The translations under genes were made by a program, and so were the position numbers. Positions 27,097-35,617 of a stretch of 39,857 bases of DNA are shown in pieces; positions within the stretch are counted from its first letter, which is position 1, and every line of letters starts with the position of its first letter. Origin of the DNA: Gemmatimonadaceae bacterium (GTDB taxonomy: Bacteria > Gemmatimonadota > Gemmatimonadetes > Gemmatimonadales > Gemmatimonadaceae); assembly GCA_035533015.1 (NCBI GenBank), contig DATLUQ010000059.1:1-39857 (forward strand), in the 5' to 3' direction. A model generated the notes under the pieces. It was given only the letters and a program-made list of their open reading frames with translations. It ran no database searches and was not told where the DNA came from.

Positions 27097-27852
27097 CGGT
27101 TGGGCAGGCGCCCAGTAGTCGCCGGGCGCCTGAAAGCTGTACCCTTCGCCCTTCACGGTTCTGAGAGCGTGCGCAAGCCCCACTTTGGAGAGCTTGCGCC
27201 GCAGGTACAGCACATAGACGCCGACGATCCCCGTCGACGACGGGCGATCGTCGCCGTCGCCCCACACGCGGAGTAAAATCTCTGCGCGTGAGAGTGTCGT
27301 GCCGCCGCCGTCTGCCAGACAGCGGAACACGGCGAACTCGCGCGTCGTGAGCGTCACGCGCCGGCCGTTGGCACCCACCGTCCGGCGCGTCCCGTCCAGT
27401 TGCATCCCTTCGGGACCCGCCGGCATCGGCAGGATGAGGGGGGACGCGCGCCGTAATTGGCGGCGGAGCCGTACCACCAGCTCCGCCCACGCGCGGTCCG
27501 ATGACACGAAGTCGTCCACGCCCACGGCGAGCAGACTGGTGAGCACCGACGGGCCGGCCGCCGAGGTGACGACGATCTGCGGCACCAGCTCCCAGCGGTC
27601 GCGCAGCCGTTGGAGGGTCTCCACGTAGTCGGCGGTGACCGCGGACGGCACGTCCACGACGATCGCGTGCGGCGCCTTGGCTCCGCGCCGCCAGAGGCCG
27701 GACGCCGGAGCCCGCCAGGCGAACGTCGTCGTGAGAATGCCATAACGCTCGAGCGCCCGCTGGATCATCGCCACGCGGGCGCGCACCCGTCCGATGACGA
27801 GCACCGTCGGGGCTTCGGGCGCTTTATGGGCAGACTTGCGGCGATGGTTCAT
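26932..27852 (-). CDS. Response-regulator-like protein: degenerate receiver plus OmpR-type winged helix
   Basis: About 306 residues from ATG 27852 (a TTG at 27879 is an alternative). The N-terminal domain has the receiver fold order (VLVIGRV, HAIVVDVPSA, PQIVVTSAAG), with Asp retained at the central strand. The acidic pair after strand 1 is replaced (VIGRVRA) and the usual Lys after strand 5 is lost (DFVSSDRAW), so phosphorylation is doubtful. The C-terminal winged helix is intact: RRVTLTTREFAVFRCLADGGG, EILLRVWGDGD, VGVYVLYLRRKLSK and LRTVKGEGYSFQ. A 60-residue Ala/Gly/Arg-rich tail follows, encoded opposite the HTH gene; the natural domain end is just after GYSFQAPG. No histidine kinase gene is near. 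Confidence 0.75.
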   Translation of the reverse strand: MNHRRKSAHKAPEAPTVLVIGRVRARVAMIQRALERYGILTTTFAWRAPASGLWRRGAKAPHAIVVDVPSAVTADYVETLQRLRDRWELVPQIVVTSAAGPSVLTSLLAVGVDDFVSSDRAWAELVVRLRRQLRRASPLILPMPAGPEGMQLDGTRRTVGANGRRVTLTTREFAVFRCLADGGGTTLSRAEILLRVWGDGDDRPSSTGIVGVYVLYLRRKLSKVGLAHALRTVKGEGYSFQAPGDYWAPAQPSAATPGGAGRTRAGDLHPSTALGARGARDDHVDIAPEAKQDAKQAVRREALKMP

Positions 27853-27953
27853 GCGGAATGGGTGAGCGTCATCCCGCAAACAATTGGGGAGAGCCCGAAG
27901 CCGGCGGCGGGTGGTGACCGGAGCGAATCTACGGCCGGGACTTCGCGGGAGGG

Positions 27954-28790
27954 TTACAGAGCGGGCAATGCAGCCCGGCTTTGTGCCGCCCTCGGCGCCG
28001 GGCGCAGCCGCTGGACGAACAGGTCGAGCACGCAGCGCAGCCCGCCCTGACGGCGCACCTCGCTCGCCCGCAAGGCCGTATAACGCTTCATCGCGTTGCG
28101 GAGGGCCTTATCCGACGGGTACTCCATCTCCAGCGCCACCCACTCCACCGTCTGGCCGGTGCTCGACAGAAGCTGCGCGGCAAGCATCAGCCGGCACCAG
28201 GCTATCAATCTTGCGGGCGACGGCGACCCGCCCGCCACGCAGCGATTGCGCAGCGTTTTGCGGTGGACGCCGAGCGCCGACGCGACGCTGTCCACCGAAC
28301 GCGCCTCGGCCGCGTGCGTCACGCAGTACTCCGCCACCGGGCGGATGGCCGCGGGGAGCACGGGCAACAGCGCGTCGAGCACCGCGTCGGCCGCGCACGC
28401 CCGCTGCGCCGCCGCGACCACCGACCGCAGGGCGACGCGGCTGTCGTCCACGCCCACGAACAGGAACTCGTGGACGCCGGCTTCGGCCATCTGGCGGATG
28501 CCCGCGGCATTTGCCAGGCCCGTGTGGCAGTGGGCGACGACCGCCGCGGATGGGGCGATGCGCCGCAGTTCGCGCACGATTGGCGCAGCCGAGTGCCCAT
28601 CGCCGTCCCGGGGGGCCAGGATCACCGTGATCGCCGCCCCTTTGGCGCGCCGGACCGCGGCAACGACCTCGGCCAGCGACTCGGCCCACTGCGCGCGCGC
28701 CCAGCCCCGCAACGCGCCCGTGAGCCGGGCGCGTTCCGCGTGGCTGGCGACGTATCCCACGATCAGCGGCAGCCGCGGAGTCGGCTTCAT
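27954..28790 (-). CDS. AraC-like transcriptional regulator with receiver-like N-terminal domain
   Basis: A 278-residue protein. The C-terminal third holds an AraC-type double helix-turn-helix: RSVDSVASALGVHRKTLRNR for the first, and EWVALEMEYPSDKALRNAMKRYT for the second, where family members usually have GFxxxSxFxRxFK. The N-terminal 130 residues look like a receiver domain by strand order (LPLIVGYVAS, AITVILAPRDG, SAAVVAHCHTG, VHEFLFVGVDD) but lack the acidic pocket in the usual places, so it is probably a pseudo-receiver. ATG 28790 is chosen because it directly precedes the first strand and lies 8 bp after the GNAT stop. It precedes the degenerate OmpR-type regulator on the same strand (101-bp gap). 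DNA targets are unknown. Confidence 0.7.
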   Translation of the reverse strand: MKPTPRLPLIVGYVASHAERARLTGALRGWARAQWAESLAEVVAAVRRAKGAAITVILAPRDGDGHSAAPIVRELRRIAPSAAVVAHCHTGLANAAGIRQMAEAGVHEFLFVGVDDSRVALRSVVAAAQRACAADAVLDALLPVLPAAIRPVAEYCVTHAAEARSVDSVASALGVHRKTLRNRCVAGGSPSPARLIAWCRLMLAAQLLSSTGQTVEWVALEMEYPSDKALRNAMKRYTALRASEVRRQGGLRCVLDLFVQRLRPAPRAAQSRAALPAL

Positions 28791-28798
28791 CTGGGCCG

Positions 28799-29329
28799 CT
28801 ACGGCCAGGACCGGCGCGGGCCGCGGAGCCCCGTGCGGTACAACACGTGGCGCGTTCCGGCGTGTATCACGTCGCGCTCGAAGATCATGCCCACCTTCTC
28901 CATCACTCGGCGCGACCCGTTGTTGGTGGGCAGCGTGACCGCGACCAGCGAGTCGAGGCCGAGTTCGAACCGCCCGATGACCAGGCACTTGTTGGCGACC
29001 TCCGTGGCCAGGCCCTGCGCCCACCAATCGGGGTAGAAGGCGTAGCCGATCTCGACCTCGGCGGCGCCTTCCACGTCGAGGTGGCGCACGCAGGCGCGCC
29101 CGATGATCGCGTCCCGCGCGGCCGTGCGCACCATCCAGAGCCCGAACCCGTACCGTTCCCAGTGCTCCAGGTTCTGCTCCAGGTAGCGGCGCGTCTGTTC
29201 CTCGGTGCGCACGCCGCCGAGCGTGGCCATGACGTGCGCGTCCTGGTGCATGCGCCGGATTTCCGACAGATGCGCCGGGACGAGTCGCTCGGCGTGGAGG
29301 CGGGGTGTGGTGAACGAGTCGAGAGTCAT
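28799..29329 (-). CDS. GNAT family N-acetyltransferase (RimJ/RimL-like)
   Basis: A 176-residue acetyltransferase of the RimJ/RimL-like subgroup. The N-terminus LDSFTTPRLHAERLVPAHL is the usual opening. The core follows with IIGRACVRHLDVEGAAEVEIGYAF, then the acetyl-CoA loop WWAQGLATEVANKCLV and the late NNGSRRVMEKVGMIFE, with its Asn and Gly-Met conserved. Targets in this subgroup range from ribosomal protein N-termini to amino acids and antibiotics, so none is assigned. ATG 29329 gives the standard N-terminus. The AraC-like regulator starts 8 bp after the stop, so the two are co-transcribed and that regulator may control this acetyltransferase. Confidence 0.85.
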   Translation of the reverse strand: MTLDSFTTPRLHAERLVPAHLSEIRRMHQDAHVMATLGGVRTEEQTRRYLEQNLEHWERYGFGLWMVRTAARDAIIGRACVRHLDVEGAAEVEIGYAFYPDWWAQGLATEVANKCLVIGRFELGLDSLVAVTLPTNNGSRRVMEKVGMIFERDVIHAGTRHVLYRTGLRGPRRSWP

Positions 29330-29397
29330 GAGGGATTGGAACGGCGCCGTTACTGAATCTGGTATGGCGGGGCGCGCGGCGCGAGCCCCAACGTGAA

Positions 29398-29427
29398 ACG
29401 CCGGAGGACCCGAAGGCCCCCCGGCGT
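29398..29427 (-). terminator. Hairpin terminator downstream of the S10 peptidase gene
   Basis: ACGCCGG and CCGGCGT pair as a 7-bp stem, extended inward by imperfect pairs around ACCCGAAGG. It lies 56 bp beyond the S10 stop at 29483 in the reading direction, and upstream of the GNAT start. Confidence 0.45.
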
Positions 29428-29482
29428 ATCGCATCCGCCCCCGGCCGCCTGCTTCACCGGCGCCGCGGATCGTTCACGGCCT

Positions 29483-31036
29483 CTACTTGCCGCCCTGCTT
29501 CGTGGAGTCGATGAACTTCTCGATGTTCTGCTGAAGCTGCTTGGCCGACGTCTGGTTGAGGTAGGCCATGTGGCCGCTCTCGTAGTAATCGAACTTCACG
29601 CGATCCGAGTAAGTCTGGTCGAACCCCAGGTGCCGGAAGGTGTACTCGGCGTTCGCGAACGGCGTGGCCATGTCGTAGTAGCCGGCGCCCACCAACACGT
29701 GCAGGGTGGAGTCCTTGGCCATGGCCAGGCGCAGCTCCTGGCTCTCGCTCGGGTAGCCGGCGTAGCCGCCCGGGCCCCAGTCCCAACGACCGGTGTGTCC
29801 GCCGATGTAGTACTGAAGGTCGGTGTGGTAGTCGAGGTCGTCGTGCAGGTAGCGCATGAAGGCCGTCATGAACGCGCCCGTGGGCGCCACGTCGCTGGGA
29901 TCGTAGTCCTGGCGCTGGTCGGCCGCGTTGCCATTGATGCCGATGAGCCGGCTGTCGTAGCGGCCGAGCATCTCGCGCTGGTCGCGCAGCAGCTCGGTGC
30001 GGAAGGTGCCGGCATCGACGCGCAGGTTGGTGTTGAGCAGGAACTGCTGCGACAGCCCGGTGAGCCGGGCCAACTTCTCGGCCGCCGCCGTCTTCTCGGC
30101 GCTCGTCAGTTCGTTGCCCTTGGCGAGCGTGGTCAGGTAGTCGCCAAAGGCGTAGTCGCGCGACTGCTGCACCACCTGCGCGAGCGGCAGCTTCTGCAGG
30201 TCGGGCGGCAGCTTCTTGTGGTACCAGGCCGTGGCCGTGTAGGTGGGCAGGAACATCGCGTAGGGCGCGTCGTTGGTGGGCGACGGCGCGATGTTGCCGA
30301 GGTCGAGCACCGTGCCGAGGAGCATCACGCCGTTCATGTAGATGCCCTCGTTCTCCTGCAGTTCGTTGACCAGGCCGGCCGAGCGGAAGGTGCCGTAGCT
30401 CTCGCCGAACAGGTACTTGGGGCTCGCCCAGCGATTGTACTTGTCCAGGTAGTCGCGAATGAACTGGCCGAACATCGTGATGTCGTTTTCGGCGCCGGTG
30501 AACTCCGTGGCGGGCACTCCCGGTGCCGGCCGCGAGTAGCCGGTGTTCATCGCGTCGATCTGCACCAGGTCGGTGGCGTCGAGCGGCGAATTCTGGTTGG
30601 CCACCAGGTCGTACGGCGGGGCCGGCTCGCTGCCGTTGGGGCCCATGTTCGGGTGCATCGGGCTCATGATGCCCATGTCGAGCCAGATGGACGACGAGCC
30701 CGGGCCGCCATTGTAGAAGAAGGTGACCGGGCGCTTGGCCACGTCCTCGCCGTCCTTGGTGTAGGCGATGTAGAAGACGGTCGCTTTGGGTTTCCCATCG
30801 CCGTCGCGGATGACCATGGTGCCGGCGTTGGCGGTGTAGGCGATCTGCTTGCCGTCGATCATCACGGTGTGGTGCGTGGTGGCGACCTTCTCGATGGCGG
30901 GGACGCCCGCGGAGTCCGCGGCGCCGCCGGGGGCGCCACCGCGTCCTCCGCGGCCCGGGTATTGGCCGCTCGCGGCGGCGGGAACGATGGCCAGAGACGA
31001 AGCGGCGATACCGATCAACAGCAGCCTAGCGCGCAT
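29483..31036 (-). CDS. S10 family (serine carboxypeptidase-like) peptidase, secreted
   Basis: A 517-residue paralogue of the S10 peptidase at 6738-8276. The signal peptide ends ASG|Q, and the mature N-terminus is RGG-like (QYPGRGGRGGAPGG). Catalytic marks: NGGPGSSS near residue 110, Ser213 in GESYGTFR, Asp455 in YYDMATPFA and His489 in SGHMAYL. The enzyme should be an active periplasmic or extracellular carboxypeptidase. ATG 31036 is supported by a GGAGGG ribosome site seven bases upstream; the frame extends further upstream but without signal features. It diverges from the third ADOP permease across 157 bp that contains a TATACT box. Confidence 0.92.
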   Translation of the reverse strand: MRARLLLIGIAASSLAIVPAAASGQYPGRGGRGGAPGGAADSAGVPAIEKVATTHHTVMIDGKQIAYTANAGTMVIRDGDGKPKATVFYIAYTKDGEDVAKRPVTFFYNGGPGSSSIWLDMGIMSPMHPNMGPNGSEPAPPYDLVANQNSPLDATDLVQIDAMNTGYSRPAPGVPATEFTGAENDITMFGQFIRDYLDKYNRWASPKYLFGESYGTFRSAGLVNELQENEGIYMNGVMLLGTVLDLGNIAPSPTNDAPYAMFLPTYTATAWYHKKLPPDLQKLPLAQVVQQSRDYAFGDYLTTLAKGNELTSAEKTAAAEKLARLTGLSQQFLLNTNLRVDAGTFRTELLRDQREMLGRYDSRLIGINGNAADQRQDYDPSDVAPTGAFMTAFMRYLHDDLDYHTDLQYYIGGHTGRWDWGPGGYAGYPSESQELRLAMAKDSTLHVLVGAGYYDMATPFANAEYTFRHLGFDQTYSDRVKFDYYESGHMAYLNQTSAKQLQQNIEKFIDSTKQGGK

Positions 31037-31095
31037 GACAGACCCTCCGGTTTCCGGTACTGGATTGTGATTGGAACGCGGTTGTGCGGGGGTCC

Positions 31096-31107
31096 GTAAA
31101 GTATACT
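31096..31107. promoter_or_regulatory. Candidate -10 region in the S10/ADOP divergent promoter
   Basis: GTAAAGTATACT contains the self-complementary AGTATACT, giving a TATACT hexamer on both strands (TATACTTTAC on minus). It lies 60 bp from the S10 start and 87 bp from the permease start. No good -35 box is evident on either side. Confidence 0.3.
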
Positions 31108-31193
31108 GGCTGGCAACCGTCGGCGTAGCCGTGGTTACCAAGTGACTGTAGGCGGACGCCGGCCGTTGGTGCCCACCCCCTTCCGAACGGGGC

Positions 31194-33665
31194 ATGACCG
31201 CAATGATCGAGACGATCCTTCGGGACCTCAAACACGCCGTCCGGCTGTTCCGCAAGAGCCCGGGCTTCGTCTTTGCCGCCGTGGCCGCGCTCGCGCTCGG
31301 GATCGGCGCCAACACCGCCATCTTCTCCGTGGTCGATGCGGTGCTGCTCAAGCCGCTGCCCTACCCGGCGCCCGAGCGCATGGTCCTGTTGGGCGTCAAG
31401 TCGCCGCAGGGACAGAACCTCGCCGGGTCGCCCGCCAAGTTCGAGTACTGGCAGAAGCAGACGTCGGTGATCCAGGACGTGGCGGCGTTCAACACCGGGT
31501 TCGTGAACTACACCGGCGGAAGATTTCCCGAGCAGTTCAAGTCGGCCGATGTCTCCGCAAATTTCTTCCGGCTGTTCGGCGCCCGCACCGTGGTCGGCCG
31601 GCCCTTTACCGAGCAGGAGGACCAACCCAACGCCGGGCATTTCGCGGTCATCAGCAATGGGCTCTGGCGGCGGCAGTTCAACCGCGATCCGCAGATCGTC
31701 GGCAAGTCCATCTCGCTGGGCGGCGATCCGTACACCGTGACCGGCGTGCTCGACCAGTTCGACTTCAGCGATTTCGGGGCCACGCCCGACGTGATCATGC
31801 CGTTCCAGTTCGACCCCAACACCACCGACCAGGGACACTACTTCACCGTCGGGGGCCGGCTCAAGCCGGGCGTCACCCTGGCCCAGGCCAGCGCGGAGTT
31901 GGGGCACGCCACGGCCCAGTATTCGGCGGCCTTTCCGAACGCGATAGGCAAGGGCGGCGCCTTCTACGCCGTGGGAATGGGCGACGGGCTCGTGGCCAAC
32001 GCGCGCAAGTCGCTGTACGTGCTGCTCGGCGCGGTGGGCTTCGTGCTGCTCATTGCCTGCGCCAACGTCGCCAACTTGCTGCTCGCCCAGGCCACCGGGC
32101 GCAAACGGGAGATCGCCATCCGCGCCGCGCTGGGCGGATCGCGCGCACGCATCGTGAGCCAGCTGCTCACGGAGAGCGTGATGCTCGCGCTCGCCGGCGG
32201 CGTGCTCGGGCTCGTGCTCGGCGCGCTGGGCATCAGGGCCCTGCTCTCCGTGAACACCGCGGGACTGCCACGCATCGGGGAGCACGGGGCGGGAGTGGGC
32301 ATGGACTGGCGGGTGCTCGTGTTCACCCTCGTCGTGGCGCTCGGCACGGGCATCGTGTTCGGCCTCGTTCCGGCGCTCGCCAGTTCGCGCACCGACCTCG
32401 CGGAGACGTTCAAGGAGGGAGGGTCGCGCACCGGGTCGGGGTTCCGCCACAACAAGGCGCGGAGCGTGTTCATCGTCACCGAGATCGCGCTGGCGCTGGT
32501 GCTGCTCGTGGGGTCGGCGCTGCTCATCCGCACCGACCTCGCGCTGTCCAACGTGGACCCGGGGTTCGACGCGCGCCACGTGCTCACGATGCGCATGTCG
32601 CTCACCGGCGAGCGGTGGGCCACCACGGAGGCCGTGGCGCTGGCGGTGCGCGACGGCATGCAGCGGGTGGAGGCCATTCCGGGCGTCGAACTCGCCAGCG
32701 CCACCTGCTGCGTGCCGCTGCAGGGCGGCTACGGGCTGCCCTTCACCATCGCCGGCGCGCCGCTCACCAACGGGCCGTACAGCGGCGGGGCGTCGTGGGT
32801 GACCGTGTCGCCCGGCTACTTCGAGGTGTTCAAGATCCCCATCAAGCGCGGCCGGACGTTCACCGATCGGGACGACGCGCAGGCCACGCCGGTGGTGATC
32901 ATCAACGAAGCGATGGCCAAGCAGTTCTGGCCCAAGGGCGACGCGCTGGGCGCGCACATGACCATCGGCCACGGGGTCATGAAGCAGTTCGAGAGCGACC
33001 CGGAGCGCCAGGTGATCGGGATCGTGGGGGACAGCCGCGACAACGGGCTGAACAGCGACCCGGGCCCGCGCATGTTCGTGCCGCAGGCGCAGACTGCCGA
33101 CGCGGTGAACCAGCTCAATTCCGGGCTGTCGCCCATGGCCTGGGTGGTGCGCACCCGCACGCCGCCCATGGGGCTGAGCAGCAAGATCGAGGCGGCGCTG
33201 CGGGCGGCCACGGGGCTGCCCGTGTCGGACATCGCATCCATGGACCAGGTGGTGCAACAGTCGACGTCGCGCCAGCGGTTCAACATGTGGCTCATGACCG
33301 TGTTCGGCGCGTCGGCGCTGGTGCTGGCAGCGATCGGGATCTACGGGCTGATGGCGTACACCGTGGAGCAGCGCGCACAGGAAATCGGCATCCGGCTCGC
33401 CCTTGGCGCCGACGGCTCACGGGTGAAGAACATGGTCGTGGCGCAGGGAATGCGGCTGGCGCTGGTGGGCGTGGTGGTGGGCATCGGGGCGTCGTTCGCG
33501 CTCACGCGACTGATTGCGAGTTTCCTGTTCGGCGTGAAGCAGTACGATCCGCTGGTGTTCGTGAGCGTGCCGCTGGTGCTCACGGCCGTGGCGTTGGTGG
33601 CAGTGTGGTGGCCGGCGCGCCGGGCGAGCAGCGTGGACCCGTTGAGCGCATTGCGGTACGAGTAG
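31194..33665 (+). CDS. ADOP-family ABC transporter permease
   Basis: An 823-residue complete duplicated permease. The N-terminus ETILRDLKHAVRLFRKSPGF leads into TM1 with LALGIGANTAIFS, the family hallmark. Order: periplasmic MacB-type domain 1, FtsX domain 1 with REIAIRAALGGSRARIVSQLL at about 305-325, TM and periplasmic domain 2, FtsX domain 2 with QEIGIRLALGADGSRVKNM near residue 730, ending WWPARRASSVDPLSALRYE. ATG 31194 or 31203 are both possible; the difference is three residues. No ATPase is encoded beside it. It shares a divergent promoter region with the S10 peptidase, so the two may be co-regulated. Substrate unknown. Confidence 0.92.
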   Translation: MTAMIETILRDLKHAVRLFRKSPGFVFAAVAALALGIGANTAIFSVVDAVLLKPLPYPAPERMVLLGVKSPQGQNLAGSPAKFEYWQKQTSVIQDVAAFNTGFVNYTGGRFPEQFKSADVSANFFRLFGARTVVGRPFTEQEDQPNAGHFAVISNGLWRRQFNRDPQIVGKSISLGGDPYTVTGVLDQFDFSDFGATPDVIMPFQFDPNTTDQGHYFTVGGRLKPGVTLAQASAELGHATAQYSAAFPNAIGKGGAFYAVGMGDGLVANARKSLYVLLGAVGFVLLIACANVANLLLAQATGRKREIAIRAALGGSRARIVSQLLTESVMLALAGGVLGLVLGALGIRALLSVNTAGLPRIGEHGAGVGMDWRVLVFTLVVALGTGIVFGLVPALASSRTDLAETFKEGGSRTGSGFRHNKARSVFIVTEIALALVLLVGSALLIRTDLALSNVDPGFDARHVLTMRMSLTGERWATTEAVALAVRDGMQRVEAIPGVELASATCCVPLQGGYGLPFTIAGAPLTNGPYSGGASWVTVSPGYFEVFKIPIKRGRTFTDRDDAQATPVVIINEAMAKQFWPKGDALGAHMTIGHGVMKQFESDPERQVIGIVGDSRDNGLNSDPGPRMFVPQAQTADAVNQLNSGLSPMAWVVRTRTPPMGLSSKIEAALRAATGLPVSDIASMDQVVQQSTSRQRFNMWLMTVFGASALVLAAIGIYGLMAYTVEQRAQEIGIRLALGADGSRVKNMVVAQGMRLALVGVVVGIGASFALTRLIASFLFGVKQYDPLVFVSVPLVLTAVALVAVWWPARRASSVDPLSALRYE

Positions 33666-33676
33666 GCGCGCCCCGG

Positions 33677-33970
33677 CTACCCCTGCCCCTGCGTAGCCCG
33701 GTAATCCCGCTCGCCGGTCTTGGGATTGAACCACACCTCGACCAGCTTGCCGCTGGTGGGGTCCACGAACCGCTCGCCGGTGGCTTCCCAGCGACCCGCG
33801 CCGGCGGTGGGTGGCGCCGCGTAGCGCCAGCGCTCGAACAGAATGCCCACCGTGAACATGCACCCTGCGATGAGCAGGTAGAGCGCCGCGCCGTAGACCC
33901 TGGCCCACAGGGCGAGCAGGGCGCCCAGCAGGAGGGCGACGCCGAGCATCAGGACTGCGCGGCGAAGCAT
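33677..33970 (-). CDS. Small two-TM membrane protein of unknown function
   Basis: A 97-residue protein with two hydrophobic helices at about residues 5-22 and 28-45, then a soluble C-terminal half (RWEATGERFVDPTSGKLVEV, ending VWFNPKTGERDYRATQG). The C-terminal part is polar with a predicted beta-hairpin (WFNPKTGERDY). No family recognised. Its ATG lies a single base after the stop of the YbjQ-family gene, so the two are tightly coupled. It is convergent with the third ADOP permease, 11 bp from its stop. Confidence 0.65.
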   Translation of the reverse strand: MLRRAVLMLGVALLLGALLALWARVYGAALYLLIAGCMFTVGILFERWRYAAPPTAGAGRWEATGERFVDPTSGKLVEVWFNPKTGERDYRATQGQG

Positions 33971-33971
33971 T

Positions 33972-34295
33972 TCAAGTCTCCTTTTCCAGCACCACTGCGG
34001 TGCCGTAGGCCACGATCTCGCTCATCGTCTGGCCGATCTCGGCGGAGTCGAAGCGCATCATGACGATGCCGTTGGCGCCCATGGCCGTGGCGTTCTGCAC
34101 CAGCCGGTCCACCGCATGGCGGCGTGCCTCCTCGAGGAGCTCCGTGTATTCGGTGATCTCGCCGCCTTTGATGGAGCGCAGGCCCGCCATGATGTTGCCG
34201 CCGATGCCGCGGCTGCGCACGACCACCCCGAAGGCCTGGCCTTTGGTTTCCTTGACGCGGTAGCCCGCGACGTACTCCGACGTTACGACTATCAT
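33972..34295 (-). CDS. YbjQ family (DUF74) protein
   Basis: A 107-residue protein matching the YbjQ/UPF0145 family in length and motifs: VTSEYVAGYRVKETKGQAFG, VVRSRGIGGNIMAGLRSIKGGEI, EARRHAVDRLVQNATAMGANG and VMMRFDSAEI. These small pentamer-forming proteins are sometimes called heavy-metal-binding, but their function is not established. ATG 34295 is supported by a GGGAGGGAG ribosome site. The upstream in-frame extension has no family similarity. It is the first gene of a two-gene unit with the two-TM protein at 33677-33970, which may tether it to the membrane (inference). Confidence 0.88.
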   Translation of the reverse strand: MIVVTSEYVAGYRVKETKGQAFGVVVRSRGIGGNIMAGLRSIKGGEITEYTELLEEARRHAVDRLVQNATAMGANGIVMMRFDSAEIGQTMSEIVAYGTAVVLEKET

Positions 34296-34475
34296 GATGA
34301 ACGCTCCCTCCCGGGTTGGCCGAGTGCGCCGCTGCGGGCATCGTCCGGCGGCGTGGAATTGTCTCCGGATAAGCTGCATGCCGCCGGGGCGTTCGGCGAG
34401 GGTGGGCCGTGCCGCCATTGACGCTGCGTCCCGCTCCCCCCACTATTTGCCGACTTCCGACCCAGGGAAACTCCC

Positions 34476-35597
34476 GTGCACCGTTCGCGCTCCGCCCCGC
34501 CCCTCGCCCTCCTGTTCGTGCTTCCGATCGTCGCGGCGTGCACCACCCGCGAGCCCGGGCGGCACGTCTCGACATCGGGCAAGGACACCGGCGACTGCCT
34601 CGCCGCCCCATGCGCCACGATCGGCTACGCCGTGCGCCAGGCGAGCCCCGGCGACACGATCTCCGTGGACAGCGGCACCTATCACGAATCGCTGATGGTG
34701 ACCAAGCGGCTGGCGCTGATCGGGCACCACGCCACCATCGATGCCGCGGGACTGGCGTCGCCGCCCAACGGGGTCCAGATCTCCGGCGGCGGCGCGGCGG
34801 GCACGCTGGTCTCGGGGTTCACGATCGAGAACGCGGGGCTGGAAGGGATATTTGCCCTCCGCACGTCCAAGGTCGTGATCGAGAACAACACCCTGTTCCA
34901 CAACGACGCCTACGGCAAGAGCGACTCGCTGTGCACCAAGCACCAGGACGACTGCGGCGAGGCGATCCACCTGCAGACCGTGAGCGGCGCCGTGGTGCGC
35001 GGCAACACGGTGCACAACAATCTCGGGGGAATCCTGCTCACCGACGAGACCGGTCCCACGCGCGACAACCTGATCAGCGACAACACCATCGGGGACAATC
35101 CGAGCGACTGCGGCATCACGCTGGCGTCGCACTGGGTGGACAGCTCCAAGGTGGCGACGGCCGAGGTGGCCGGGATCTATCGCAATACCGTCACGCGCAA
35201 CACCGTGAGCGGCAGCGGCGGCGCGGGGATCGGCATCTTCGCCGCGGGGCCCGGCGGCGCCGCGTGGGGGAACATCGTGGATGGGAACACGGTCACGAAG
35301 AACGGCCTGGCCGGGCTGGCCATCCACAGCCATGCCAAGTTCCAGAACGTGGACGGAAACGTCTTCCGGAACAACACGGTGTCCGGGAACGCCACCGACG
35401 CCATGAACCCGGCCGATCACCAGCCGGCGGGGATCAGCATTTACAGTTCCGTCGTGCCCATCCGGAACACGGTCGTCACCGGCAATACGATCAGCGACGA
35501 GAAGGTCGGCATCATCTCACAGAACGTCGACCCGCTCACCGATCTCGGGAGCAACACGTTCGCGCCTTCCGTGGCCGTGAAGACCCAAGCGCACTAA
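34476..35597 (+). CDS. Right-handed parallel beta-helix (NosD-like) lipoprotein
   Basis: A 373-residue predicted lipoprotein. The signal ends in lipobox IVAAC at residue 22. The mature protein is a right-handed beta-helix: after a DUF1565-like start (GDTISVDSGTYHESLMVTKR) come many coils of the pattern VVIENNTLF, VVRGNTVHNN, LISDNTI, VTRNTVSGSG, VDGNTVTKNG, FRNNTVSGN and VVTGNTI, with stacked Asn. Such folds bind or cleave polysaccharides (polysaccharide lyase or pectinase-like) or act as NosD-type periplasmic factors; no catalytic set can be assigned. Four Cys in the N-terminal part may form disulfides. Start is GTG 34476 with AGGGAA upstream. The stop is 20 bp before the outer-membrane protein gene, indicating an operon. 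Confidence 0.8.
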   Translation: MHRSRSAPPLALLFVLPIVAACTTREPGRHVSTSGKDTGDCLAAPCATIGYAVRQASPGDTISVDSGTYHESLMVTKRLALIGHHATIDAAGLASPPNGVQISGGGAAGTLVSGFTIENAGLEGIFALRTSKVVIENNTLFHNDAYGKSDSLCTKHQDDCGEAIHLQTVSGAVVRGNTVHNNLGGILLTDETGPTRDNLISDNTIGDNPSDCGITLASHWVDSSKVATAEVAGIYRNTVTRNTVSGSGGAGIGIFAAGPGGAAWGNIVDGNTVTKNGLAGLAIHSHAKFQNVDGNVFRNNTVSGNATDAMNPADHQPAGISIYSSVVPIRNTVVTGNTISDEKVGIISQNVDPLTDLGSNTFAPSVAVKTQAH

Positions 35598-35617
35598 GGG
35601 TTTACCGAGATGGCAGG

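Noticed and set aside
31142-34063. 973-codon plus-strand frame overlapping the third ADOP permease in another frame
   Set aside because: Out-of-frame shadow with no membrane segments; the permease frame has full family architecture.
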